From Clostridia bacterium (GTDB lineage: Bacteria; Bacillota; Clostridia; UMGS1883): a stretch of DNA of 41,771 nucleotides. Location of the stretch: positions 492 to 42,262 of the forward strand of contig JAJQCX010000129.1 of assembly GCA_021202495.1 (NCBI GenBank), in the 5' to 3' direction. This document shows positions 33,789 to 41,768 of the stretch, piece after piece. The notes under the pieces are model-generated. The model was not told the DNA's origin, did not search any database, and saw only the letters and a list, made by a program, of their open reading frames with translations. The number at the start of each line of letters is the position of its first letter. The first letter of the stretch is position 1. The position numbers and the translations under genes were made by a program.

Positions 33789-34685
33789 CTAAATTCCGGT
33801 TAAATCGAAGGGTGGGATGAATGAATCCTTTTGTGTTTCGCCCTCTTGGATAAATGCGTTTGTTATGCCGAGGCGGGAGGCATATGTTATCAGGGAATTA
33901 TATTCCCGTGCGGTTACGGGGCGGTTGAGATTGGGGTAAAGAGCGCTTTGGCGAACGGGAGTATATTGGTTCATTAGGCTTAAAATGACGCGGTCGCCGT
34001 ATTTTTCATAGATATATTTTATTAAAAGCTTTGATTCAATCAAATGCCCCGGTAAAAGAAGGTGGCGGACTATGACGCCGCGCTTCATTATGCCGTTTTC
34101 GATAACGGGGGAGGGCTGCTGCTTTACCATTTCGGCGAGAGCTCTGTCGGCACATTCAAAATAATCGGGAGCCGCGGAATATTTCGCGGCGGTTTCGGCT
34201 TTGAAATATTTAAAATCGGTCAGATATATATCAGCGGTATTTTTGAGCGCGCGAATTGAGGCGGCGTTTTCATAGCCGCCGGTATTGTAGACAATGGGAA
34301 GAGATAAGCCTCTTTCACGCGCAAGCGAAACCGAGGAAATGACATGCGGAATAAAATGCGTCGGGGTGACAAGGTTGATGTTGTGCGCGCCTTTTTCTTG
34401 CAGCTCAAGATAAATTTCGGCAAGGCGGGCGGGGGAGACCTCTTTTCCTCCAAAGCCGTGTGCAATGGAATAATTTTGGCAATAGACGCATTTTAAATTA
34501 CAGCCGCGAAAAAAGACCGTGCCGGAGCCGTTTGTGCCGGAAATCGGCGGTTCTTCCCAAAAATGTAAGGCTGCGCGTGCGGCAAAAAGGGTATCGCTTT
34601 CACCGCAAAAGCCGCGCGAGCTGCGGCGGTCAACACCGCAGCCGCGCGGACAAAGCCGGCAGTTATAGTAAGCCTCGTGCGTCAC
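33789..34685 (-). CDS. Radical SAM protein, COG1313 (PflX-like) family
   Basis: The 298-residue protein has the radical-SAM cluster motif C62-x3-C66-x2-C69 (C-N-L-K-C-V-Y-C-Q). An N-terminal Cys-rich segment (C9, C12, C16, C27) is typical of COG1313, a family related to pyruvate formate-lyase activating enzymes but of unknown substrate. It should cleave S-adenosylmethionine to start radical chemistry in the cytoplasm. The GTG start (34685) overlaps the stop of the DUF3006 gene by 4 bases, so the two are translated together. No glycyl-radical enzyme gene is nearby, arguing against a simple PFL-activase role. Confidence 0.9.
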   Translation of the reverse strand: MTHEAYYNCRLCPRGCGVDRRSSRGFCGESDTLFAARAALHFWEEPPISGTNGSGTVFFRGCNLKCVYCQNYSIAHGFGGKEVSPARLAEIYLELQEKGAHNINLVTPTHFIPHVISSVSLARERGLSLPIVYNTGGYENAASIRALKNTADIYLTDFKYFKAETAAKYSAAPDYFECADRALAEMVKQQPSPVIENGIMKRGVIVRHLLLPGHLIESKLLIKYIYEKYGDRVILSLMNQYTPVRQSALYPNLNRPVTAREYNSLITYASRLGITNAFIQEGETQKDSFIPPFDLTGI

Positions 34686-34873
34686 AGCTTTTTCGCCCTC
34701 TGCGCCAAGCGCTCACGGCGGAGCTTTTCCTCGTCGGGGTCGGCTGAAATGATAACCGCACTGCCTACGCCGATGCCCTCCGGAAGAAGGGCGAGCGGCA
34801 TATCAAAAAAATGGTGGTCGGGTGTTTCGACGACGGCAAGCCCGTCCTCAAAACGGTCAACAATTATCTTCAT
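34682..34873 (-). CDS. DUF3006 family small protein
   Basis: The 63-residue protein has the DUF3006 pattern: M-K-I-I-V-D-R-F-E-D-G-L-A-V-V-E, then a hydrophobic strand and P-E-G-I-G-V-G-S-A-V, ending in a charged helix. DUF3006 proteins are small beta-barrel-like proteins of unknown role found widely in Firmicutes. ATG 34873 has AAAGGAAG upstream; a longer frame from 34927 would cross the palindrome at 34895-34917 and is rejected. Overlap with the radical SAM gene by 4 bases suggests a shared transcript. Confidence 0.85.
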   Translation of the reverse strand: MKIIVDRFEDGLAVVETPDHHFFDMPLALLPEGIGVGSAVIISADPDEEKLRRERLAQRAKKL

Positions 34874-34894
34874 TGGTGATTCACTTCCTTTAAA

Positions 34895-34917
34895 GGTCAG
34901 CCGCGCAGCGGCTGACC
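34895..34917. terminator. Perfect 10-bp palindrome between PPK2 and DUF3006 genes
   Basis: GGTCAGCCGC (34895-34904), a 3-base loop, GCGGCTGACC (34908-34917). On the minus strand it follows PPK2 and is trailed by TTT, so it may be a weak terminator; it could also be a dispersed palindromic repeat. Confidence 0.6.
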
Positions 34918-34941
34918 ACGGGGACAACGTAGTGTTATATT

Positions 34942-36417
34942 TTATTTTTCGCTGTCTATGCCCATGCGTTTTTCCAAAGCTTCGACAACGGTTTTCAAAA
35001 CCTTAATACGTGCGTAGTATTTGTCATTTGCCTCAACGACTGTCCAGGGTGCGTAGGGGGTTGAGGTGCGGACAAGCATTTCATCGACGGCGGTGACATA
35101 TTCATCCCACTTTTCGCGGTTGCGCCAGTCCTCGTCGGTGAGCTTCCACGATTTTTGCGGATTGTCGCGGCGCTCCATGAAGCGTTTTTCCTGCTCGTCG
35201 GGGTCGATGTGAAGCCAGAATTTGCATATAACCGTGTCGGCGTCGTAGAGGTTGCGTTCTATGTTGTTTATCTCTCGATAGGCGCGCTGCCATTCGTCTG
35301 TTGTGCAGAAGCCCTCTATTCTTTCAACCATTACCCTACCGTACCAGCTGCGGTCGAAGATTGCGGCATGTCCCGCCTTGGGCATTTTTGTCCAATAGCG
35401 CCAAAGGTGGTTATGCGCCTTTTCGATGTCGTTCGGCGCGGAGGAGGGAACAACGTTGTAGCCTCTCGGATCGAGCTTTTCGGTGAGGCGGCGGATTGCT
35501 CCGCCCTTGCCCGCAGCGTCCCAACCTTCAAAAACGCACACAAGCGGAACGCGCTCGCGGTACATTTTTGCGTGAAGAAGGCGCAAACGGCTTTGAAGCT
35601 TTAAAAGCTGCTCCTTATATTCATCCTTGGAAATTGTCTTTGTGAGGTCAACGCCGTTTAAAACGTAATTTCTGTAATCGCTCAGTTGGTCAAAATCGTC
35701 CGGATTGGGGCGCGGAGACTGCATAAGCTCAATCTGCGCCTGTATTTTGGCGATAACGACCGACATTATTTTGACCGCGGCATACTCTTTGTCCTCCGCT
35801 TCGACGATGTACCACGGGCAATAGGGCGTGTCGGTGAGGCGGATTGTCTCGGAAAATTCGGCGCATTTGTCGTCATAGCGGCGGTTTTGCTCAAGGTCGT
35901 GCTCGTCTACGCGCCAGGACGTGTTTTCGTTTTCGGCAAGCTCGGCAAGACGCTTTTTCTGCTCCTTTTTTGATATGTGGAGGAAAAACTTGATGATAAG
36001 ATTGCCGTCGTCGACAAGCTCGCGCTCAAAATCGATGCACTGCTGGCAGCGTGCGGGATATTTTTCACTCTTCGGATTTGTAAAGGGGTCAATGTACCAG
36101 CTGTGGTCAAAAATGCTTATGACGCCGCGTGCGGGCGTTTTCTTCCAAAAGCGGCACAAATAGGGGTACATTGCGTCCTCACCCGCCGTGGGCTTGGTGG
36201 TGTGAACCTCAAAGCCGCGCGGGTCGAGCGCCTGGAGCAGCATATTTATCTGCGTGCCCTTGCCGGACGCAGCCCAGCCCTCAAATACAATGATAATCGG
36301 AATTTTGAGCTTGCGCGCCTCGCGCTGGAGCGCCGAGAGAGTTGCCGAAAGCTCCTCATACTTTGGCTTGAACTCCTTTTTGGACATTTTTTTTGACAAA
36401 TCGATATGAGTTAACAT
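34942..36417 (-). CDS. Two-domain polyphosphate kinase 2 (polyphosphate:AMP phosphotransferase type)
   Basis: The 491-residue protein holds two tandem PPK2 domains (about 15-230 and 255-485), the class II layout of polyphosphate:AMP phosphotransferase, which makes ADP from AMP and polyphosphate. Walker A motifs are G-W-A-A-S-G-K-G-T (47-55) and G-W-D-A-A-G-K-G-G (298-306). The lid/Walker B motif is F-D-H-S-W-Y in domain 1 and the usual F-D-R-S-W-Y in domain 2. The Arg-to-His change suggests domain 1 may be structural or altered, as in known fused PAPs where the C-terminal domain carries activity. ATG 36417 has GGAGGG upstream; a longer frame to 36528 runs through the promoter and is rejected. 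No ppk1 or ppx is adjacent. Confidence 0.92.
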   Translation of the reverse strand: MLTHIDLSKKMSKKEFKPKYEELSATLSALQREARKLKIPIIIVFEGWAASGKGTQINMLLQALDPRGFEVHTTKPTAGEDAMYPYLCRFWKKTPARGVISIFDHSWYIDPFTNPKSEKYPARCQQCIDFERELVDDGNLIIKFFLHISKKEQKKRLAELAENENTSWRVDEHDLEQNRRYDDKCAEFSETIRLTDTPYCPWYIVEAEDKEYAAVKIMSVVIAKIQAQIELMQSPRPNPDDFDQLSDYRNYVLNGVDLTKTISKDEYKEQLLKLQSRLRLLHAKMYRERVPLVCVFEGWDAAGKGGAIRRLTEKLDPRGYNVVPSSAPNDIEKAHNHLWRYWTKMPKAGHAAIFDRSWYGRVMVERIEGFCTTDEWQRAYREINNIERNLYDADTVICKFWLHIDPDEQEKRFMERRDNPQKSWKLTDEDWRNREKWDEYVTAVDEMLVRTSTPYAPWTVVEANDKYYARIKVLKTVVEALEKRMGIDSEK

Positions 36418-36460
36418 ACCATTCCCTCCTCTGAATTGAATTTTCATTTTCCATATCTCT

Positions 36461-36489
36461 ATTATACGACAAAAGAGGGAAAATGTACA
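36461..36489 (-). promoter_or_regulatory. Possible promoter of the PPK2 gene
   Basis: On the minus strand TGTACA (36489-36484), a 17-base spacer and TATAAT (36466-36461). The -10 is perfect and the -35 is weak. Confidence 0.6.
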
Positions 36490-36564
36490 GCGAAAATTAA
36501 AGCATGCGGATAAAAAATTGCAGGGCATATTTGTGAATGTTTACTGCAACAGTGTAACTGACAG

Positions 36565-36593
36565 TTGACAAATCGGGAATTTTTTTGTAAAAT
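36565..36593 (+). promoter_or_regulatory. Promoter of proS
   Basis: TTGACA (36565-36570), a 17-base spacer and TAAAAT (36588-36593). The leader is about 30 bases, so no T-box is possible. Confidence 0.8.
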
Positions 36594-36626
36594 AAAGCTG
36601 TAATTTTTTATGGGAAGGAAATTGCT

Positions 36627-38063
36627 ATGGCTGACAACAAAAAAATGGTTGAGGAAATCACCTCGCGCGATGTGGATTTTGCGCAATGGTATACCGATAT
36701 AGTTAAAAAGGCGGAGCTTGCGGATTATTCATCTGTTCGCGGCTGCATGATTATCCGTCCTTACGGATATGCGCTGTGGGAGAACATAAAGGCGGAGCTT
36801 GACCGCAGATTTAAGGCGACGGGGCATGAAAACGTATACATGCCGATGCTCATTCCGGAGAGCCTTTTGCAGAAGGAAAAGGATCATGTTGAGGGCTTTG
36901 CGCCCGAGGTTGCGTGGGTTACGCACGGCGGCACGGAAAAGCTCGCCGAGAGGCTTTGCGTGCGTCCGACGTCGGAGACGATTTTCTGCGACCATTACAA
37001 GGATATAATTCATTCATACCGCGATTTGCCCAAGCTTTACAATCAGTGGTGCAGCGTTATGCGCTGGGAAAAGACGACCCGTCCGTTTTTGCGCACGGCT
37101 GAGTTCTTGTGGCAGGAAGGGCACACCATGCACGCCACAGCGGAGGAAGCGCTTGACGAGACAATTCAGATGCTCAATATTTATGCTTCGTTCTCGGAGG
37201 AATTTCTCGCAATTCCCGTCATAAAGGGCAGAAAGACCGACAAGGAGAAGTTTGCCGGAGCTGAGGTGACATATACGATGGAAGCGATGATGCACGACGG
37301 CAAAGCGCTGCAGAGCGGCACGAGCCACTATTTCGGAAACGGTTTTGCAAAGGCGTTCGGCGTTGAGTTTACCGATAAAGACAACACGCTCAAAAATCCG
37401 TATGAGACGTCGTGGGGACTTTCCACAAGAATTATCGGCGCCATTATCATGGTACACGGCGACGACAACGGACTTGTTCTGCCGCCGATGATTGCGCCCA
37501 CGCAGGTTATGGTTATTCCCATTCAGCAGCACAAGGAGGGCGTGGAGGACAAGGCGCGCGAGATTTTGGGAAATATTTCAGCCTTCTGCCGCGCGAAGAT
37601 TGACCTTTCGGACAAGACGCCGGGCTGGAAATTCTCCGAGTGCGAAATGAAGGGCATTCCGCTTCGTCTTGAAATAGGGCCGAAGGATATTGCGGAAAAC
37701 AAGTGTGTGCTCGTTCGTCGAGACACGAGAGAAAAATATTTTGTTCCGCTTTCGGAGCTTGAGAAGAAAATTCCTGAAATTTTGGCGGATATTCAGCGCT
37801 CGCTCTATGAAAACGCGAAGGAGAGCCTCTATTCGCGCATATACGATGCGCAGACAATGGACGAGGTGAAGGATCTTGCAGCGGATAAGCCGGGCTTTAT
37901 CCGTGCAATGTGGTGCGGCGATTTGGAATGCGAAATGAAGATGAAAGAGGAAGCAGGGCTGACAAGCCGCTGTATGCCCTTTGACACAGAGCCCATCGGC
38001 GATACATGCGTCTGCTGCGGCAAAAAGGCGAAGGAGCTTGTCATTTGGGGCAAAGCATATTGA
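36627..38063 (+). CDS. proS: Prolyl-tRNA synthetase (short, archaeal/eukaryotic-like type)
   Basis: The 478-residue class II aminoacyl-tRNA synthetase charges tRNA-Pro. Motif 1/2 regions (Y-G-Y-A-L-W-E-N, M-R-W-E-K-T-T-R-P-F-L-R-T-A-E-F-L-W-Q-E-G-H-T) and motif 3 are intact. The anticodon-binding domain follows, and a C-terminal zinc-like extension with C-V-C-C-G-K-K-A and terminal Tyr. The roughly 180-residue editing insertion of E. coli-type ProRS is absent, matching the ProS type 3 family. Mischarged Ala-tRNA-Pro would have to be cleared by a separate YbaK/ProX-type deacylase, not seen here. SD GGGAAGG precedes ATG 36627. Confidence 0.95.
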   Translation: MADNKKMVEEITSRDVDFAQWYTDIVKKAELADYSSVRGCMIIRPYGYALWENIKAELDRRFKATGHENVYMPMLIPESLLQKEKDHVEGFAPEVAWVTHGGTEKLAERLCVRPTSETIFCDHYKDIIHSYRDLPKLYNQWCSVMRWEKTTRPFLRTAEFLWQEGHTMHATAEEALDETIQMLNIYASFSEEFLAIPVIKGRKTDKEKFAGAEVTYTMEAMMHDGKALQSGTSHYFGNGFAKAFGVEFTDKDNTLKNPYETSWGLSTRIIGAIIMVHGDDNGLVLPPMIAPTQVMVIPIQQHKEGVEDKAREILGNISAFCRAKIDLSDKTPGWKFSECEMKGIPLRLEIGPKDIAENKCVLVRRDTREKYFVPLSELEKKIPEILADIQRSLYENAKESLYSRIYDAQTMDEVKDLAADKPGFIRAMWCGDLECEMKMKEEAGLTSRCMPFDTEPIGDTCVCCGKKAKELVIWGKAY

Positions 38064-38091
38064 TAAAAGCGTATTGATATAAAAATTAAAG

Positions 38092-38115
38092 CGGCGGGGG
38101 ATCCCGCCGTTTTTT
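38092..38115 (+). terminator. Intrinsic terminator after proS
   Basis: CGGCGGG (38092-38098), a 4-base loop, CCCGCCG (38103-38109), then six Ts (38110-38115). Confidence 0.9.
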
Positions 38116-38140
38116 GATGGAAAAAATCTTAAATGGGGTA

Positions 38141-38169
38141 TTTACTTTTAAGCTGTTTGAGGGTATAAT
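38141..38169 (+). promoter_or_regulatory. Promoter of the ATPase gene
   Basis: TTTACT (38141-38146), a 17-base spacer and TATAAT (38164-38169). Confidence 0.75.
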
Positions 38170-38223
38170 ATTGAAAAAGAAACGTAATGTTACGCATAAT
38201 TTTCAATAAAGGAGTGCGCTTTG

Positions 38224-39477
38224 ATGGTTATTGAAAGAGAAAGCTATCTCAATGCTTTAAAGCTGAGAATGCACAACGGATTGATAAAGGTTGTAACCGG
38301 AATCAGACGAAGCGGGAAATCATTTTTGATTTTTAATATTTTTAAAAATTATCTCATTGAGAGCGGAACGGATGAGGCGCATATAATTGAAATTCAGCTC
38401 GATTTGAGAAAAAACAGGCAATACAGAGACCCTGATGTTATTTTGGATTATATTGAGTCAAAAATTTCGGATGACGGGCAATACTATATTTTGCTCGACG
38501 AGGTGCAGATGCTCAATGAATTTGAAGAAGTGTTAAATTCATTGCTCCACATTCAAAACGCGGATATATACGTCACGGGCAGCAATTCAAAATTTTTGTC
38601 GAAGGATATAATCACCGAATTTCGCGGACGCGGAGACGAAATCCACATTTATCCCCTTTCGTTCAAGGAATTTATGAGCGTATATGATGGCGATATGTAT
38701 AGGGGATGGGCGGAGTATGTGACATACGGCGGCTTGCCGCTCGCGGTGGGACTTAAGACGGAGGAGCAGAAAATACAATATCTTACGACGCTTTTTGACG
38801 AAACATATATTAAGGACATTGTGGAGAGAAACAAGATAGAGAAAAAGCAGGAGCTGAACGACATTATCAACGTGTTGGCGTCGTCTGTCGGCTTGCTTTC
38901 CAATCCGTCGAAAATTGAGGCAACGTTTAAAAGCGTTATAAAGTCGGATATAAGTCTTAATACGATAAGGCAATATATTGACTACCTTGAAGACTCGTTT
39001 TTGATAAGCGAGGCGCAGAGATATGACATTAAGGGGAGAAAATATATCGGAACGCCGGTGAAGTATTATTTTGAGGATGTTGGACTTCGCAACGCGCGGC
39101 TGGGTTTCAGGCAGATTGAGGAAACGCATTTGATGGAAAATGTGATATATAACGAGCTCAAAATGCGCGGATTTAACGTAGATGTGGGCGTTGTGGAAAA
39201 GAGAGTGAGGGAAAAGGACGGAACGCATTCAAGCAAAAAGCTTGAGATTGATTTTGTCGCCAATTTGGGGAGCAGAAGATATTACATTCAGTCGGCGTTC
39301 AGTCTCCCCGATGCGGAAAAAATCGAACAGGAGAAGGCGTCGCTCAAAAGTGTTTCCGATTCATTTAAAAAAATAATAGTCGTAAAGGACATTATAAACG
39401 TGCGCCGCGACGAGGACGGGATAACAACGATGAGCATTTATGATTTTCTGTTGAAGGAGAACAGCTTGGAGCTGTAG
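38224..39477 (+). CDS. AAA ATPase with DUF4143 domain
   Basis: The 417-residue protein belongs to the AAA_14/DUF4143 group. Walker A is G-I-R-R-S-G-K-S (26-33), with Walker B Y-I-L-L-D-E-V-Q near residue 95 and sensor-1 V-T-G-S-N-S-K-F-L. The DUF4143 region (about 205-370) includes the conserved E-N-V-I-Y-N-E-L and E-I-D-F-V segments, which resemble a PD-(D/E)xK-like nuclease core. Cellular function is unknown; the group is very common in Clostridia and Bacteroidetes as single genes. ATG 38224 follows AAAGGAG (38208-38214); the TTG at 38221 is rejected. It is transcribed alone from its own promoter and shows no link to neighbours. Confidence 0.92.
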   Translation: MVIERESYLNALKLRMHNGLIKVVTGIRRSGKSFLIFNIFKNYLIESGTDEAHIIEIQLDLRKNRQYRDPDVILDYIESKISDDGQYYILLDEVQMLNEFEEVLNSLLHIQNADIYVTGSNSKFLSKDIITEFRGRGDEIHIYPLSFKEFMSVYDGDMYRGWAEYVTYGGLPLAVGLKTEEQKIQYLTTLFDETYIKDIVERNKIEKKQELNDIINVLASSVGLLSNPSKIEATFKSVIKSDISLNTIRQYIDYLEDSFLISEAQRYDIKGRKYIGTPVKYYFEDVGLRNARLGFRQIEETHLMENVIYNELKMRGFNVDVGVVEKRVREKDGTHSSKKLEIDFVANLGSRRYYIQSAFSLPDAEKIEQEKASLKSVSDSFKKIIVVKDIINVRRDEDGITTMSIYDFLLKENSLEL

Positions 39478-39487
39478 GATAAAAATG

Positions 39488-39516
39488 TTGACAAAAAGTG
39501 CGAAAGCGGATAAAAT
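39488..39516 (+). promoter_or_regulatory. Promoter of the AgrC/AgrA-like pair
   Basis: TTGACA (39488-39493), a 17-base spacer and TAAAAT (39511-39516). The predicted start near 39523 places an 11-G run within the first 20 transcribed bases. Confidence 0.8.
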
Positions 39517-39530
39517 ATAGCCAGAATTAC

Positions 39531-39541
39531 GGGGGGGGGGG
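39531..39541. repeat. Homopolymer of 11 G in the kinase 5' UTR
   Basis: An uninterrupted run of 11 guanines lies 15 bases after the -10 box and 36 bases before the kinase ATG. It is not within a coding frame. Read-length variation or assembly error cannot be excluded. Confidence 0.9.
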
Positions 39542-39577
39542 TAACAGAGTTAAATAAATCATAAGGAGAAGATAAAA

Positions 39578-40885
39578 ATGGTTGAAGGGTTATTTGAATT
39601 GGGAGTGAATTTGGTTGAGACGCTGATTATTCTCGATTTTGTGACGCGGTATTTGGGTTGTAAATACAGTGATTGGCGAAAATACGTCGGATTTATCGCG
39701 TTTTGGATGATCGGCTTTGCGGAGCTGAGCTATATAAATTATCTCTTTTCGTTTGAAGGCTTGGCGGTATTTTTGCCGATTGTGATTGTATTTATATACG
39801 AACTGCTGTTTTTGAACGGAAAGGTTTTGATGAAGCTGTGGATTTCGGCTCTGACGCAGATAATTGTGATAATTATTGCGGTGGGGACAAATCTTTTTGT
39901 ATGCTATGTGATAGATTATGACCTGAACGACATGATAAACGTGTTTAACACAACGAGGGTAATTTCGGTCGTGATAACGAAGGTCATTCTGTTTTATGTG
40001 ACGCGTATGCTGCTGCGGCGCAAATACAAAAATCCCCTCGGAGGAAAGCAATGGATTGTATTGATTGTGATTCCGCTTATTTCGCTCGTCTCGCTCGTCG
40101 CGCTGATGATTGCGGCGCTGAACAATGAGGAAATGTCGGAATATATATTGTGCGGTATGGCGGGGATTTTGCTTGTTAACGTCAGCGACTATTATCTTTT
40201 TGCAACGCTGAACCGAGATTATGAATTGAAGCTTAAAATAAACATGCTTGAGCAGAACAATCAAAATGCGGTCAAAATAATTGAAAATTCAGCCGCATTT
40301 GTCAACCGCATGAAGTCCGCAAGGCACGATATGAAAAATCAGCTTTTGATAATATCGGGAAGTATAAAGAGTGGGAAAAGTGATGAGGCGGAAAAATATA
40401 TCGAAAGCCTGACCGACGCGTTTTTGCCTGAGGTGCAGTATTTTATCAATTCGGACAATGAGGCTTTTAACGCTATCGCGAACGCAAAGGCGGCGCTTTG
40501 CTATGAGAAAAAAATCTTTCTCGAAATAAGGGAAATGAAAAATTCGCTTAAGGATTTTGACGCTGTCGATACGGGCATTTTGTTCGGGAATTTGCTCGAT
40601 AACGCGATAGAGGCGGCGGAAAAGACGAAGGAGCGGAAGATCACGGTCGATATTAAGACGCAAGGGTCATATCTTTCGGTTTTGGTCGCAAACAGCATCG
40701 ATCATTCAGTTTTGGAGGAAAACGCCGCGCTTGAAACGACAAAGAAAGACAAAGCGCATCACGGAACGGGGATAAAGACGTTGAAAGAATTGGTCAGGAA
40801 ATACGACGGTATGATTCAGTTTTTTGAAGAGGACGGCGAATTTTGCTGTCGCATTATGCTTGGGACAATGGATATGGGGAATTGA
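39578..40885 (+). CDS. GHKL-type sensor histidine kinase (AgrC-like)
   Basis: The 435-residue protein has an N-terminal membrane region with about six hydrophobic segments (residues 1-210), a helical dimerisation segment and a C-terminal HATPase_c GHKL domain. Phospho-acceptor H250 lies in S-A-R-H-D-M-K-N-Q, the N-box Asn is N342 in L-L-D-N-A-I-E-A, and the G-box is G-T-G-I-K-T-L near 396. This arrangement is that of AgrC/peptide-pheromone receptors in Firmicutes, which sense extracellular peptides through the membrane domain; the ligand is unknown. SD AAGGAG (39563-39568) precedes ATG 39578. A LytTR regulator follows 2 bases after its stop. Confidence 0.92.
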   Translation: MVEGLFELGVNLVETLIILDFVTRYLGCKYSDWRKYVGFIAFWMIGFAELSYINYLFSFEGLAVFLPIVIVFIYELLFLNGKVLMKLWISALTQIIVIIIAVGTNLFVCYVIDYDLNDMINVFNTTRVISVVITKVILFYVTRMLLRRKYKNPLGGKQWIVLIVIPLISLVSLVALMIAALNNEEMSEYILCGMAGILLVNVSDYYLFATLNRDYELKLKINMLEQNNQNAVKIIENSAAFVNRMKSARHDMKNQLLIISGSIKSGKSDEAEKYIESLTDAFLPEVQYFINSDNEAFNAIANAKAALCYEKKIFLEIREMKNSLKDFDAVDTGILFGNLLDNAIEAAEKTKERKITVDIKTQGSYLSVLVANSIDHSVLEENAALETTKKDKAHHGTGIKTLKELVRKYDGMIQFFEEDGEFCCRIMLGTMDMGN

Positions 40886-40887
40886 AA

Positions 40888-41619
40888 ATGAGCGGGAAAA
40901 TTGAAATTGCGATATGCGACGATGAAAAAATTTATATTGATGAAATTTCGGAAAGAATAAGACGCGCGGCGGGCGAATGTGAGGTCCGGGCTGTTATTCA
41001 CACATGCGACAGCGGAGAGGATTTAATTAAGCTCTGCGAAGAAAAAGCGGTTGACGCGGCGTTTTTGGACATTGCAATGCCCGGGACGGACGGATTTAAA
41101 ACGGCGGAAAGATTATCGGAGATAAAAAGCGATATTCTTTTGGTTTTCGTTTCGAGCCGCGAGGCAATGGTTTTTTCGTCGTATGAATATAAGCCGTTTT
41201 GGTTCGTGCCGAAATCGCAGATTGAAATGCTGGACACGGTTATAAAAAAGCTCATTAAGACGGTTCAAAAAAGTCAAAATTTAATTAGGTCAATCCCTTT
41301 GCGCCTTGAGGATAAGGAGACTATAGAGCTTGATTTGGAAAACGTCATGTACATTAAATCGGAAGGGCATTATTTGAACATGTTTTTTAAGGACGGAACA
41401 AAAAGCGGCAGCTTGCGGGGCGCAATGTATGACATAGAGCGGCAGCTTGAAGAATACGGCTTTGTGCGCTGCCACAAGCAGTTTCTCGTCAATTGCAGGG
41501 CGATAAGCCTCATAGAAAATGCGCATTGCGTGTTGATTGATAAAACGAAGCTTCCGATAAGCCGTGCAAGCATGAAAAAAACAAAGGAAATATTCCAAAA
41601 GTATCTAAGGAGTATATAG
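40888..41619 (+). CDS. LytTR-family response regulator (AgrA-like)
   Basis: The 243-residue regulator has a receiver domain with acidic C-D-D-E near residue 10 and phospho-acceptor D61 in F-L-D-I-A-M-P, followed by a LytTR DNA-binding domain (about 140-243). The latter contains M-Y-I-K-S-E-G-H-Y and a C-terminal F-V-R-C-H-K-Q-F-L-V-N segment, all standard. LytTR regulators bind pairs of direct repeats near one face of DNA, commonly upstream of peptide or bacteriocin genes. ATG 40888 has GGGGA (40876-40880) 7 bases upstream; an in-frame start at 40843 lies within the kinase gene. It is co-transcribed with the kinase. A candidate operator lies about 85 bases beyond its stop. Confidence 0.92.
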   Translation: MSGKIEIAICDDEKIYIDEISERIRRAAGECEVRAVIHTCDSGEDLIKLCEEKAVDAAFLDIAMPGTDGFKTAERLSEIKSDILLVFVSSREAMVFSSYEYKPFWFVPKSQIEMLDTVIKKLIKTVQKSQNLIRSIPLRLEDKETIELDLENVMYIKSEGHYLNMFFKDGTKSGSLRGAMYDIERQLEEYGFVRCHKQFLVNCRAISLIENAHCVLIDKTKLPISRASMKKTKEIFQKYLRSI

Positions 41620-41621
41620 TC

Positions 41622-41768
41622 ATGACGGAAGTGATATTTGAACAGTCGGCAAGTCTGGTGCAAATGTTTATATGGCTGTGGTTTGTGACGTCCTTAAAAT
41701 TGACCATTCGTGCCAAATTTGTGCCGTTCGTGCCAGTGAACTTGAAATATGATATGAGAATGATATAA
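41622..41768 (+). CDS. Possible 48-residue small protein (uncertain)
   Basis: ATG 41622 is preceded by a perfect AAGGAG (41607-41612) nine bases upstream, inside the end of the regulator gene, and the frame runs to TAA at 41766-41768. The peptide has one hydrophobic stretch (L-V-Q-M-F-I-W-L-W-F-V-T) and a basic tail. It contains no Cys, so it is not a classical AgrD thiolactone precursor. It also overlaps the direct repeats and promoter at 41704-41769, which argues that it may be spurious. Not recognised. Confidence 0.35.
   Translation: MTEVIFEQSASLVQMFIWLWFVTSLKLTIRAKFVPFVPVNLKYDMRMI
41704..41735. promoter_or_regulatory. Candidate LytTR-type operator (paired direct repeats)
   Basis: CCATTCGTGCCA (41704-41715) and CCGTTCGTGCCA (41724-41735) match at 11 of 12 bases with start points 20 bp apart, so they lie on about the same DNA face. 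A related TTTGTGCCG lies between them. The right copy ends 6 bases before a -35 box. Paired direct repeats just upstream of the promoter are the known operator form of LytTR regulators; binding here is inference. Confidence 0.55.

Noticed and set aside
36627..38063. ProRS without editing insertion as a truncated gene
   Set aside because: The short form with a C-terminal Cys-rich extension is a normal, widespread type; start, motifs and C-terminus are complete.
41622..41768. AgrD pheromone precursor
   Set aside because: No Cys or Ser in the position needed for a thiolactone or lactone ring, no AgrB protease gene in view, and overlap with the promoter region.
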